From contig VWZX01006809.1 of NCBI GenBank assembly GCA_013399015.1, positions 661,501 through 725,500 on the forward strand: a DNA stretch of 64,000 nt, read 5' to 3'. Position numbers and translations under genes: made by a program. The stretch is from Galbula dea. Taxonomy: Eukaryota > Chordata > Aves > Piciformes > Galbulidae. Under the pieces are notes generated by a model. The model did no database searches, was not told the origin of the DNA, and saw nothing but the letters and a program-made list of their open reading frames with translations. Positions 36,926 through 49,771 of the stretch are shown piece after piece (the stretch's first letter is position 1; every line of letters begins with the position of its first letter).

Positions 36926-37920
36926 GTTTACCAATGAGCTACCAAACACTCTGGTTAGAAGGGTTAACATGAGAACTCTGTTTCTCCCTCCTGGGTAGCA
37001 TGTCCATGTTCAGAGATTATGTTCCTGCAGGAGATGAGAGTTTAAACTGCAATGCATCTTATTTAGGGTGGTATTTTATGGGTTGTGTCCAACCTTAAAC
37101 TAGTTGTTCACATTGCTGTAAGCACAGGGTCACATCTGAACAATGGAGATGATCAGATGATCAGTTTGCACTTAAATAGTTCTTATGAGAAATTTCCTAT
37201 CAACACCATTTCTGGAGGCTCTTAATGAATTCTGTTTCAGTTTTCTGCGTGAAGCTTTTCCTTTTTTACATAAAGCAAGTCCTCTAGGTCACATAAACAA
37301 GGACTTCCCCTTCTGATAATGAAGAAATCATCAACACTAAGTCAAATTCACATTTTCTTCTCAGTCTTTGCATAAGTTGAAAACAACAAAGCTAATTACT
37401 TTGGCTGTCAGAATTTTTTCAGGCAGTAAAAAGGGGAAGTGCCAACAAATGTTAGTTGTAAAGGTTAGAAGACAGACTGAACAACAGTTAAGTATATTTA
37501 GAAAGAGCTCTAAAGACAAAGTTTTAACCTTACTGAATCTGCCTTTACTGCTCTCCACCTAACTTCTTATATACTGTAGAGTAAGATTTAACTAGAGTGT
37601 TAAAAACTTATATAAATACTCCCCCAAGCTCTGCTTTTTGTGTAAAGCACTTGCTATGTTTATGGTGTAAACAGGATTTTGCATGCATATATTTAATACA
37701 AGGTTTTCTAAAGATTTGCTTGTATTTTATTCAAATGTTGAGTATGTTTGTTCCAACCTTTTCCCCTGTGAGTTCTAATGATTTTTATTTTCTCAGTACA
37801 ATGCATATAATAGTGCCTTGGTCTAATGAAATCAGCAGAGGGTTGAGCTACTGAAATATCTGTATTCCAGCTACAACTGTAGCTTGCTTGGGAAGGTCGT
37901 TTTTGTAATGTAATTGTGGA

Positions 37921-37934
37921 TCACCAGATGGCAC
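37921..37934 (+). promoter_or_regulatory. CTCF-core-like site
   Basis: TCACCAGATGGCAC matches the CTCF core consensus CCASYAGRKGGCRS at nearly every position, missing the first C. The central CAGATG is also an E-box, so a bHLH site is an alternative. Flanking upstream and downstream CTCF modules were not checked. Confidence 0.3.
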
Positions 37935-38590
37935 TCTTGCAGACAGTATATCAAGTCACAAAACCTGTTTGTAAAAAGGGAAAAGAATATATAACTCTCT
38001 TTACACTTCTGTTTTTTGTAATCTCACTAGGTCACACCATTCTGTTGCCATCTTTTTGATACTGTCTCACAAATTTATTTTCAAACTCCTGATCCTGCTC
38101 TCTGTTCAAATCCTGTATGTGTTTTACATATTCTAACTCTCTGAATTTCACATTCCCTCTTACTTTCCCATTACCTGAAACTTAACACTGTCCAAATTAG
38201 ATGGAAAGCTCTTTTCATTTTTATTTTGTTCTGGTTTGGTTTTGGTTTTGTTTGCCTCTAGCTTAGAAGACCATCACGCTTCCTTCCTCTTAAGTTTCAT
38301 ATGGATGTTAAAGTTGGACATTTTTTCTTTCTTTTCCTTCTCATTCCTGGCTGTTCCTGGTTCCTCTCTGGACCAATATTGGACAGGTTGAGTTTTGAGT
38401 AGCACAACCTCTCCACTGGCTTCTTTAAAGCAGAACTGAGTCCAGAACTGAGTGAGTGGGTGTGATGGGACGATGGCAGAAGGCCAATCACGTCAGACCT
38501 GTGCTAAGGCATAGCTTAGTGCCTTTTTGTTTAGCAGAAACAGTAGGTATAGCAGTAATGAGCTAGAGGTACTCTCCGTGGCAATATACC

Positions 38591-39124
38591 TGACTGTACT
38601 GTGTCTGGGATGGAGTTAATTTTCTTCATAAACAGCCCATACAGTGCTGTGCTTTGGAACAGTGTCAATAACACACCAGTGTTTTGACTATTGCTGAGCA
38701 GTGCTTGCTCGGCATTGAGGCTTTTCTTTTTCCTGCTCTGTCTCCCCAGCAAGTAGGCTGGGGGTGTGCAAGAAGCTGAGAGAGGACACAGCCAGGACAG
38801 GTGGTGCAAAGTAACCAAAAAGGTTTTCTATGCCATGTCATGTCATGCTCAGCAATAAAAAAATGGAAGGACAGGAGTTTTGGAAGAGGTAGCCTTTACT
38901 TGGAAACTGACTGGGTGTTGGGTCTGCTTGTGGGAGGTGGTGAGTGATTACTTTGCATCACACTTTTCTCTCTTTGCTTCACTTATTACACCATTTTTAT
39001 CTCATCCCACGAGTGTAATTGCTTTTGCTCTTCCTATTCTCTGTTCAGCCTCACTGGGGTAGGAAGCCAGTGAAAACCTGTGTTGTGCTTAGCTGCTGGC
39101 TGGGCTTCACCCATCATGGGTACA
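38591..39124 (+). mobile_element. Solo LTR of an avian endogenous retrovirus
   Basis: A 534-bp unit begins TG and ends CA, with the direct repeat ATACC immediately outside each end (38586-38590 and 39125-39129). Sequence blocks match an LTR type common in bird genomes: CTGGGATGGAGTTAATTTTC at 38605-38624, ATAACACACCAGTGTTTTGA, ATTGCTGAGCAGTGCTTGC, GAGGACACAGCCAGGACAGG and TTTATCTCATCCCACGAGTG. A polyadenylation signal, AATAAA, at 38854-38859 marks the R region, leaving U3 on the left and U5 on the right. A 5-bp target duplication fits ERVL-type integration, though the class is an inference. No primer-binding site, polypurine tract or internal coding sequence adjoins, so this is a solo LTR left by recombination between two LTRs. 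It carries no viral gene. Confidence 0.85.
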
Positions 39125-40337
39125 ATACCTCCTTTCAGGCCTGGAGGAGGGCGGAGAGGGCATTGTCATGCAGGTAAGGCTATAATATGAATGATTGAAG
39201 TATTGATCTAGGATTAGAGTAGCAAATCTCCATTACCTCAGATTTGTCGAGTCCGTACCTCTCCATGTCCTTTTCTCAGATTGTATAAAATGCAGTCCTT
39301 ATGTTCTCACTCTGATCAGTCCTTCTGCATATTCTGGGCACATTGCTCCCACCTTCTCCACACTGTTACAGTGATTCCTGTTCAGTGACATCTTTCTTGA
39401 TGAACATGTTTTCCCACAAATATCCTTGTGCTGTTCTTCCATATTGTCCTCCATTTGTGGAACAGGCGTTGGTTGGTCACTTCTTTCCTCCCTGTCAAAC
39501 AGGTTGTCAGTCCTCATCTTTGCTTTGACAGGTCCTCTCTGCAGTGATAAATTTCCCCCATTAGGCATTACTGCAGAGCCTGCAATTCCATATAATAGTA
39601 TGCAAACAACATGTCACCTTATACAGCGTTCTCTGAGCCATTTCCCCTTCAATGGCTGTTTCCTTACATTTCAGAGCAATGCCTGTAATTCAGTCTGTGT
39701 GACTCCTATCAGCTCCAAAGAGCTAAGTCCACACATAAATCTTTTAAAATTTGGGGGTGCCTTGCCAAGTCTTAGATTATCTATCACTCTAATCAGCTCA
39801 ATAAATCTGATTATGCGTCTTTCAAATAAATAATGATGGGTTTTGCCTGAAGCTTTTACTGTTTTTCAATCTGTATCTATCAACTGAAATTTTATGTGCA
39901 CTCAACAATTGTTATTTTTCTTGTTAAGAATTCTGTTACTGCTGGCTGTAGTAACATTCTTTTGAATGATATGGATGTAAAATATTCTTTGTTTCTCACA
40001 CAGAGCAGTTAAATTTTAAGATAACATTAGTTAAAAACAGTGTCATTATTATAAGAAGTATATCTGATTATTTTTCTTGTTCTCATTCTAAACAGGTTCT
40101 GAAAATATTCTAGGTCTAAGTTAAAGTAACATTTCCAATATTGATGAGACTATGGAAAAGAACTTCACTATCCTCACATAAAAGTTATATTTTCTACAAA
40201 AAACCAATAAAAGTTGACTGTTAGAAAATTACTTGAAGTCATATTCTTTTCCCATTTTCTTGAAATACCAACTTTGAGTTAAATCAGATTAAGCTGTTCC
40301 ACCTGTAACTGTTGTATATATCCAGAGCTGAGATATT

Positions 40338-40394
40338 TGAAATAATCTGCAAGTGTCTGTATGCATTCTGTGAAATAATCTGCAAGGGTCTGTA
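40338..40394 (+). repeat. 24-bp direct repeat, 33-bp offset
   Basis: TGAAATAATCTGCAAGTGTC at 40338-40357 recurs at 40371-40390 with a single T-to-G change, and the match continues through TGTA. The intervening 9 bases differ. It looks like a short slippage duplication. Confidence 0.9.
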
Positions 40395-40757
40395 CTCATC
40401 TCTACCTAGACATGTCTATCAATTCCTGAGCAGTTCATGAGTGTTGTCATTGGGATGCTTTTAATTTTACATTCACACGGATAAGCATCTGCTTTCCTGG
40501 TATTATTACCAAAGCACATTATCCATGGAACTGCTGTTACTGGCATGGCAAAGACAGACATTTTACAGTCTTGTCATGTTTGGTAAGTGAAATGGAATTT
40601 GTCCTTTTTCAACACAGAGCTTGACCCCAAAATATTAGTTTCCTAAACTTTTCAGTCCTGCACATGTTTATGCAGATTTAGTTTTGCACCAGCTCTGGTA
40701 ATCCTGGGAACTGTTTGGGCCTCTGATTCTCTGTCTTATCCAACTGACATCATAAAT

Positions 40758-41283
40758 TGTTTAGAGAAAAGATGCCTCTTGCTAGGAGTACTGTCAGGCT
40801 CTAGAGCAAGTGAGAGCAGTTACTAGAAATGCACAAAGAACTCCTGATGAAATGCATACCTAGCAACAGTCTTGGCTGGGGTCTTTATATGTTATAAAAA
40901 TTATAAATGTTATTATGAATAGTGAAGTCAATGAGAATTGTTGTACTTACTAGAAGCTCTGAATCACATCTGTAGATAGCAGATCTGCAAAGCAACTCAG
41001 CACTGCTGCAGTTATGGAGAAGCAGGCACTAATTCCTCCATGAAACACAGACTGTTCTGTAGTACATGATACTGCTGGAAGATTGGAACTCATATAACTG
41101 TAAGCCTGGTGCCTGGAGACCTGTTATTGAAAAAGACCAACAGTCCTTTTTCTTTCTTTTTTTTTCTGTTTGAGATATTAAAGGCATTGACTCTGACTGT
41201 CTGGGTAAAATCCAAACTGGCAAATACTTATCAGAGGCACACAAAGCATTCATGATGAAATGCAAGCCTGGTAGCAGTTTAAG
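40758..41283 (+). repeat. Diverged local direct repeat, unknown family
   Basis: A unit at about 40758-40876 resembles one at about 41169-41283. The best part is CACAAAG...TGATGAAATGCA...CCT...AGCA.CAGT at 40832-40873 and 41241-41282. It aligns without gaps with about ten differences in 42 bases. Weaker similarity extends leftwards (GTTTAGAGA against GTTTGAGAT, ACTGTCAGG against ACTGTCTGG). The arrangement suggests an old tandem duplication or two copies of an unrecognised interspersed repeat. Confidence 0.45.
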
Positions 41284-43820
41284 TTTTTTTTGATATTTTA
41301 TTACAGGCATCAATATAAGCTTATATGAGTGGAGTAAGTACATATGCTTTCAAGTAAAAGTAGACATTGTATCCCAAGAAGGTACAAGAAACATGGAGTC
41401 TATTTGCCTTGCTGAATGAATGTCATCACATTTTATAAATAAGTCTTTCATGTTGAAAATACGTGAAAATTCATGTTCATATAGACATTTGGAGTCAAGG
41501 GATGTATTTTCTCTGAAATGCTTAAAAATAAAAAGGTGCACATTTGGGCAAGATAGAGAAACTGTTGGGAAAAGCATAATTTTAGAGTGGAACAATGTAT
41601 CTTTGGATATTAATTAGATTTCACTCAATCATAGAAGGTACAATATTCTCCATGTAACTTCCCTCAACATATTTCAAATTCTTGAAACCCTTCCATTACT
41701 TTCTATGAAAACTATCTATTGTGGCCACCAGAATGGATTTAGATGTCCAGAGAAGCTATAATCTAGGGGTGCTTGTCCTCAAACGCTTAAAACCTAACAC
41801 CACCTCCATTTTAGGACATTAATTTCTCCCAGCAGCCTGAGCACAGTCACCAGCATATACTCACAAATAAACCAGGTAACAGGTAGATATTTAGCTGATG
41901 CTTAAAAGCCATTAGTAGTCAGGAGCTCAGGACACTGAGACTCCACTGAAATTCCCAAGAAAGATCATGCCACGCTTAAACAGCACAGTGTCTGTGTTTT
42001 CTGTACTTATTGGAGTAACTTTATTCAGACAAGAGAACATACCTTTGAGGCTCACATCAGCCTGAGCTGATACAGACTCACAGCTTATGTTTTCCAGGAG
42101 ACAGTCCAAACCTCAGCAGATAAGACTCTTACCCTGCATTAAATGCAAGATTTCCAGAATCCGGGAGACTGTAAGAAAGGTGGAGCCTAGCTATGCAACC
42201 CAGTGAGATGATGAACCCCCTGAGGATTGTTCCCAGTAGAAGAAAATATTTTTGGTTTATTTCAGTTATTTCCTCTCTGATTAATATTATCCAGCCTTTC
42301 TCTGACCTTCATCACAGATGTACTTTGTTAGCATTTATAGCATCACAGACAGGTCTGCCAGTCTTTCACAGCAATTTTGCTATTCTGCATTTTGCAAAGG
42401 CTGAAAGTCTTTTGGAAGTTAGAAACCTCACCTACAACATCAAGTTGAGTTGAATGTCCTTTTCTCTTCGTTCTCACAGACCCACTTAACCTCAGAGACT
42501 TTTTCTATCTGCTTTCCTTCTGCAGCTGCAGCGGTGCCCTCATTGACAGGGAGAAGCGAGGGAGCCAATGAGGTTCTGAAGGCAAACAGAAGATCACCAT
42601 TTGAATAGACAGCAGCTAGAGCTTTGAAATAATCTGGTTCCCTGGAAGGTTTCAAGGAAGGTAAATCTATGTGTGCAGGGAATATGCTAAAGCAGTTGTG
42701 GTGTCAACAGTCTGAATAGCCCAGGGAAGGATATGAAATGTATGAGTCATTGAACATCTCAAGTGAGTTCTGGTGATTTGCTGAACAGCACAGCTCTTCC
42801 ACATCTGGGAGCTTTAGGCACAGTACAGTGCTGGCTCTTTGCATTTTCCATCTAGTTTCTCCTCGTTACTTAAGGTTAACAAATTCATAAGCAGTGATAC
42901 AGTTGCAAATACAATGGCAGATCTCAGGTGGTGAATGAGAACAGGGTTCCAGCAATGCATTAGTTAGAAAGTTAGTGATAAATCTAAATGAAGGCAGGCA
43001 GACAAAGAACCATTTTTATTTGCATTTTATTGATGAAATTTTGAGATAAGAAAGTAAGTCTAGATCTATGCTGTTTTTTAGTCTCTGTGGAGATAAACAT
43101 GTGATCATGACCACACAACAAGTAAAATCCACAGCAAGGAAAGACAAAGAGCTTGGTCATGCATTATTCTTCAGGGCAAGCCAAAAGGTGTCCTGTTCTC
43201 CAGTGTATGAAAGTCAAGTACGTTGAAACTGCTTCTGTTGCTGTAGTATGCTGTGGTTTCTGAAGAGGTGGGGAAGCACTCCAAATGTATTGTTATTCTA
43301 GAGTGTTTTATTGTGTCTGGTCTCAGTGAAGAACCAGAATCATACTTAAATTCCACTAAAGAGCTGGAATGTTTAGATATTCATATCATGTATATTTTTA
43401 ATGAATTTAAGGTTCAATGAAAGATGCATTCCTTGCTGGGAAATGTTGACTAGCCACCAAAGCAAAATGTGTAGACTTTTACATCTCATTTTAAAAAGAG
43501 CTGTTTACCCATATGAAAGCGATAGCACCTATTATATCAAAAAACCTGTTTAGTCACCTACTGAAGGGAAACAGTTTTCCCTAAATAAGATAATGAAGTG
43601 TCAGTCTGCTATTCAGGAAAAAAAGACATTTGAGGGGAAAAAAGTGAAACTGTTTTGTCCTTCACGTGTGGCTTCCACATTTGTCACAGAGCTTATGGAA
43701 GGCTGTTTCTCTTCTGGGCCAACAAGTGGAGCTAACAGAGGAAAGCGAAAGGGCACAAAATAATGAATATCTCAATGTTTTGAGAATGAATCCCTCCTTT
43801 TCTATGTCCCCCATGTAATT

Positions 43821-44460
43821 GTCTACACCTGAATTCACCCAAAGGTCCTTAGAAGTCAATGGCAATAAGTAGGTGCATCTAAACTCTGAATTATCACACT
43901 AAGACAGGATGAATTTCACTTCAGAAGTGCATCTATCTCTTGGCTTATCTTAAAGGACGTTTCAGGTGATTAGCTTAGATATAGCAATGGGGTCAGCTCA
44001 CTAATGTAGACATGTAAATATAGGAATTTATGTGCAGACACCTAGACCACCATTGAAACACAGGTGTTTATCTGTAGGTGAATACAAACATGCAAGGGTC
44101 CAAACCTCCAATTATAGTCAGCAGAAGTCTAATCAATACAGCCACTGGAGCGTGGAGGCAAGTTCAGTTCATTCTAAAGTACATACAAATTCAATTGTTC
44201 ATGTGACAATGCCTGTTGTAATCTAAGCTGGTACATTCCACCTTACAGAAGGCTGATCTTATGCAGGTCCTGTGTTGTATCTGTCAACTGTATAAAGATA
44301 TCTGAGACACCACAGGACACCTCAAATAGCACCAGGTGTCTGATTTAATGCAACTGAGCTATGATCCCAGTGTCTGGTAGGCCTCAAACCTATTGAGTAC
44401 ATCTCCATAAAACACAAGGGGAGTATGCCACTAGGCACCTTCATTTAGGTGTCTTTAACC
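43821..44460. mobile_element. Cluster of ancient TAGGTGCCT-type fragments
   Basis: At least three pieces resemble the old palindromic amniote element built on 'taggcacctaa..cattgaaatcaatgg..ttaggtgccta'. CCTTAGAAGTCAATGGCAAT and TAGGTGCATCTAAA lie at 43848-43883. GCAGACACCTAGACCACCAT and TTGAAACACAGGTGTTTATC lie at 44034-44073. CTAGGCACCTTCATTTAGGT lies at 44431-44450 and forms an imperfect hairpin. They may be one fragmented element or several insertions. Only short parts are legible, so boundaries are approximate. Confidence 0.4.
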
Positions 44461-47400
44461 TCGAATTAAATCCTTGATTTATGCTTGCTCAGCTGAATCC
44501 CATCATGGGACATTGTCCCAGGAATTCTGCCCTCAAGTCTTGGTATCACAAAAAGCAGTCTGGAAGGCTTGAAATGCTTCACTAGAGCTGAAAACCTGTA
44601 AGACTTCATGAATTCCAGCTTTAGAGCTGTGAACTTTGGAGCCAGGCAGGCCTTTCTGAAGGCAGAGATAACAGCTGGACATGCTGACCTAGACCTTAGA
44701 TAGACTTTTGCTCATTTAAATAGAATTTTGCACATCAAGGTGAGCAGATAGAGTTGAAAAAAGATGGAAAAGTGCTCATAAATGTTGCAGTGGCATTAGA
44801 GCAGAAAGCTGGGTGACAAAACCTGTTTCTATGATTCCTCTTAAGAAAGAAGGTGCTGGCACATGTGGAGCTTTACTTGATTAAAGAGATTTTCCCGGTG
44901 GCAGAGTCCTGACTGTTCTGTCACAAGCCTTAGGGCTACTTTGTGGCAGTACTGGGACACCAGAAACCAATACTATCAGAAAATCCACCTGCTATTCATC
45001 AAAGAATCACTGAATTGATGAAGTTTTGGGATGATATTCTCCATATGATCTGGCATTTTCCTGTTCTTTCTCAGGAAACAAAAAACCCCACCCAAAATAC
45101 AAACAAAAAAACCCCAAACAAACAAACAAAAACAGCCCAAACCATTAGCTTTAGTTTTCTTAGGTAGAGAGACTTTCTCTTAATCACAAAGATTGCCCTT
45201 TATCTCAGAAAGAAGGTATTAGGAAAGCTAGTTTCCTGCTGCTGTTTCATCTGTACCTGACCTGTCTTCTGTATTGTACATCCTAGCTCTAAATTTGCTT
45301 AGAAATATATACATACATAAGTAATGCAGAAGACAGTAACATGACTGAAAGCTGGAGAACAGACAGGACAATTGGTTTCACTGTATCTTTGTCTGCTAAA
45401 GTGCATTAATCTTGCAATAGTGAAATGTTATTAATGGCAATTTGAAAGAAAGAAGTAGGTTACTTTCAGACAGATTTATTTCTCTGGGCAGCATCACTGT
45501 ATCACTGTATTTACTGCATTTACAGCTACAGTTCAAGGACAGTAATATATGCAATTGCTAGAAAGCCAGGTAGCCAACCTTGATAGACAAATGTCTATTT
45601 ACCATGACTTCTGCTTTTAAAAGAGTTTCTTTGCATTTTCAACATCTGTTGACAGAACCCTGAGTATAAAGAGCTATACTAAATCTTTGCTCTGAATGCA
45701 GTGTTTTTGTGATATAATCTGTTGCAGAAATATCAAGCTGAAATTGGATCAGGAGAGCAGAGTTGCAATTGAGAGTAATCACAATGATGTAATGTTGTTA
45801 TACAATATAGTTTCAGAAAATCTAGTGACTCAAAAGATTGCTGTGGCTATTTTTAAGTTGTAAGAATATCAGAGTAGAGGTTTACAAAGTCTTCTTTTCT
45901 GATATTGCAATTTGGGATTTTATGTTGACCGAGGAAAATATATTTAATGGGAATGAAAAAAACCCTACTTTTTAGGAGAATAACTTATAAGAACAGTTAT
46001 TTAGCCTAGAATATCAATACTTAGAGTTATTTTTCTTCTGAGGCAAACATCCTGGAAGGGACATTGTGTACTTTGACAGTGTTCAGTACAGTAATGGAGC
46101 CTTTAAAGTAGATTACTACATTTGCTTCACCAAGTATCCATGTAAATGATTGTGTTAACATCTAGTCTCTCAGCCTAATAATATTCATTGAGAAACTGGG
46201 TGTTCCATCTCTAATCAAGATAAAAGGAGGCCAGGTGAAGGAGATTTTGTGGAGCTCTGCACTGCCAGATCCCATAGCATAATTGATAAATATAATTGAG
46301 GGGATTGAATTATCAATGGAAGCAGAAATTGGCCAAATATATGTATTTCCAAAAGCAGGGTTGACTAGATCAAAGCCACTCTTTGTTTACCTGTACATGG
46401 ATCTACTTTCCCTTCCAATGGTCCAAGCATATAATCACATCAAGGGCTCACAAAGAGCTGGTTTAGTCTGTTCTGACATCTTTACTTTGTGTTTCAAAGA
46501 AGAATGTGATGTTCTATATACATGAAAATTAAATATAGCTAAAGCTATAATTAAAATCATCAAAGCAATGTAAAGTTCCCCACAGAGTCACTCTTAAGAT
46601 AAAAATCATACTAAATATTAGTCAGGACCTTCATTGCTAATAAACCAGAATGTCATTTTACAGTACAGGAAGTAAAATGGAACAGGTTTTAATCCAATTT
46701 ACATTTGAGATAACGTGTTAGATCAGCTCTTAAAACTTGGGCCATTCCCACTCAAAATGCTCACCAGTCTGTTATGAATTGTCTCAGCATCACATTTCCT
46801 GTTTTTCCTTGTATAACTACAGGGTCTGGATAAAGTCTAGTCAGGATTTTCCAGTTTTCAGTCTATCCAGTCCATCTGTCTGTCTTTCCCCAGGTTAGCC
46901 TTTGGGCCATGAAGATGCACCCTCACCTCACATGTTCACTCTCCCCTTTGAATATCTCCTCTTTAAGAGATTCTCTGATTATCTCACCTCAGACAATGCA
47001 GAAGGAAAGCTAAAACCAGTGAATTTTTAATTATTATAATCTGGTTTGGTGTGAATATCTTTTCTGGAGAATATCATGTACTTGCCTTAGATCAGGTGTG
47101 ATTAGATGAATTGAGCTCATGACATAAAATGAAGTTCCCGGATTGGAAATGGACAGGAATTCTCAAAGGAATTTGTAATCTGACAGAGATATATTTCCCC
47201 ATGACATTTTTTCCTGTACTCCACTTACTTTGGACCAGGATTTTGCACCATATGTTGCAAATGCTGTTTCAAAATTTCTAGTTGTTGGACACCAAAGTAT
47301 TAAGATTACTGACAATAGAAGTAGACATTTAATTATTCTACCACACAAACTGAGGGACACGATCTTGAAAGAAAGACAAGACTGCATAGACTCTCTCAGT

Positions 47401-49308
47401 ATAGTCTCTTCTATAGTAACTTCATTAAATGCAAATTGGGCTTCAGGGAGGATGTTCATCAGTATGAGGAAAGTTATGACAATATGGTCTGAAGGCAATT
47501 GTGCAAAAGTGTGTTGCAGGAGTTGAAGAAGAATTTGAGGAGAGCTTAGTCCTTATAAAACCTAAATACTCATAGTTTTTTGTCCCTTGGTTTTCCTTAA
47601 CCATATTTTAAAATGAGCATATTTTTATCAGTTACAGAAGCTGTGCTCTGAGAAAAAAAACAAAAAACCCCATAAAACAAATACTTCACATATAATTCCC
47701 TAGTTTAGCAGTATGATTTCCGCAGACATGCATATAACCTCCTCTGTTTGCAGTGCTAACTGAATGGGGAGAAGAAACAGTAACTTGGTTTATTCTGGAA
47801 ACAGCAGGTAGTTTAATCTATTTTTACTGCAGATCATTTCCCAGGACACTGTGATTCTTATATTTTTAATCAAATGTGTGAATCGAAAACTGCAGTGTGA
47901 CCTTTGGAAAAGATACTGCAGGACATCTTCTGGAGCTGTGAATACTTTAAACACAAACAGAAAGTTGACTTGGTTGCTCTGTAACAAAAGACTGTGGTAA
48001 TTTGTGGAGCAGGAGTTACAGTTTCAAAATATTTTTAATTGCTCCATTTGATCTGTTATGCAGCATTGTGTGACAACAGCTAAGAATGAAATGTCAGTGC
48101 CCATGTTCCAGCATAAATTTATGCAGTGTGAAATCGAAGAACCCTGTTGATTCTAGCCGTTTTTTTTCCCCTAAGTTTTTCAGATTTGCCTGAATTAATT
48201 TCAGGTTAAACAGGGAGTGAAAAGGTCCTCAGTCTTGCAAAGCACTTAAGTAGATGCATAACTCTGTTCTTATTAAGTCTACTTATGATGAAAGGAAATT
48301 TTAATATATAGGGGAAATAAAATGCGAAGGGATTTCACAGTGACCTATGTACCTAGGATAGTTTTCTCTGATAAATGGGTCACTCTCAGGATGGAGATGT
48401 GTTAATACCCACTCTCTTTGCCTTCAGTTCATTATTATGGTAACGTAGGCCTATGAAAAATTCCAGAAGTTTCACTTACAGGATTGAAGTTACAGAGGTA
48501 CCTAGAAACACCTTACTTTTCTATCTTGAAGAAATAAAATCCCTCATTGATATATTTTATTAAAAAAAAAAAAGTCAGAACTACAATCTTTTTTTCATTA
48601 TAACTTGGGATATGTTTGATAAAAAACCTGGAATGTCTTACTGAACAGAAATTGTGTATTTCAACCCTTTCAAGAATGTAGAATTCACAAGGAATTAGTC
48701 TCTTTATGAATAATAGTGTGTGACTAAGAAAAGACAGGGCTACTTCCATGTGCAGTCAGATCTACCACATTAAGTACGCGGGTACCACACACCCATCACA
48801 GCAGGGCACTACTAATTTGTTAGACACTATAGAATTTTAAAAGTTCACTTCAAGGTGTCTTATAACCATTGCCTGGGCCACCCAGTCCCTTAGTGAAATA
48901 CCTTTTCAAAGAATACTCCACCTCTATCTCTCCTACCGTTTCTAAATGTGTTGTTTATATTAAGAAGTTTATAATACTGACATTTAGCATTTGGCAGTGA
49001 AATAGAATGTTCTTTGGGTTAATTATGCTTCCTACACAGTGACAACTGCTATAAGATATAATATATAGAACAGCTGGGACATTTTTGTGTGGGATTTCAA
49101 AAACCTAAATCTCCTGTGTAAAGTGAACAACACTTAGTGTGGGAAATGCTTTATGACTGTATACCATGATGTTTTTAATTAAGTGCTGTATACATACACT
49201 GTATACTCCCCCGGTCCCATTACAGCCTGTCCTTCATTACTGACTGGGTTTTGTATGTAAGAAGAGATTCAACATTTGCAAAACAACTTCAAGTGGTCAA
49301 TGCCTTAT
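44461..49308. other. Gene-free unique sequence
   Basis: About 4.8 kb with no exon, RNA gene or recent transposon recognised. It contains the A/C-rich tract at 45076-45140 and a smaller one near 47654-47680, plus a short TCACTGTA duplication near 45496-45511. Confidence 0.65.
45076..45140 (+). repeat. A/C-rich low-complexity tract
   Basis: A runs are interrupted by CCCC and single C, ending in an (ACAA)n stretch. In composition it is the reverse complement of the GT-rich tracts at 10.2 and 18.4 kb. The G-rich strand here is the minus strand. Confidence 0.9.
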
Positions 49309-49382
49309 GGACCAGATCCAGCTCCACTGGAATAATTGGAATGACTTCCGTTGACTTCAACAGAGTTTGGATCATGGCCCCG
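49309..49382 (+). mobile_element. Ancient palindromic repeat fragment
   Basis: ACCAGATCCAGCTCCACTGG, GGAATGACTTCCGTTGACTT and TTTGGATCATGGCCCCG reproduce in order both arms and the centre of the old amniote hairpin element ('agatccagctccattgaa...cattgacttcaatgg...ggatcaggcccc'). It is the most complete such fragment in the window. It was probably a non-autonomous DNA transposon in origin. Confidence 0.55.
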
Positions 49383-49771
49383 GTAAGTAATTTCTGTTAA
49401 GCAAACCTGCACAGATTGAAAAAAGGTTCTTGAAGCATGTTCAAGTCTCAACAGCTGAAGGTTTGTTAAGAAAGCTTTCTGAATGACTCTAAATAAGTAA
49501 GGAGCCTGACAACTATTCACTGATTGGCACAAAGGTAGAAATGTACTTTTTTAAGCACAATGCCTGAAAAAAAATTTACTTATTCTCATATTGGAGGTAA
49601 AGGAAGACATACACAACCATGTGAATCTTCTGACAGGTTTATTCTTTAGTATAGTAGGATTGCATTTTCACACAAAATATTAACTATATGAAGGACATAA
49701 TGTCCCTTAGAAGGGTGGAGACTAATTGGTGGCTCTTTGAAGATCTGTTTAGAAGAAGGAGATCTGCTTTA

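Larger units (their letters stand above)
35056..38585. other. Gene-free unique sequence
   Basis: No coding exon or recent repeat is recognised in about 3.5 kb between the CR1 cluster and the LTR. It contains a MIR-like remnant (36861-36925), a CTCF-core-like site (37921-37934) and a short GT-rich run near 38230-38255. A tttattttctcag acceptor-like site ends at 37796 and leads to stops within 10-20 codons in every phase checked. Confidence 0.6.
39130..43820. other. Gene-free sequence with local duplications
   Basis: No exon, RNA gene or named repeat is recognised. Two duplications are visible: a 24-bp direct repeat at 40338-40394 and a diverged unit of roughly 120 bp at 40758-40876 and 41169-41283. 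Both are entered separately. Confidence 0.6.

Noticed and set aside
39426..39833. 135-codon open frame just after the LTR
   Set aside because: It looks like unique cysteine- and serine-rich translation of non-coding DNA. It has no relation to retroviral genes and sits outside the LTR.
40501..40620. microRNA-like or snoRNA-like gene
   Set aside because: I looked for long hairpins and C/D-box pairs here and elsewhere and found no stem or box spacing good enough to support a call.
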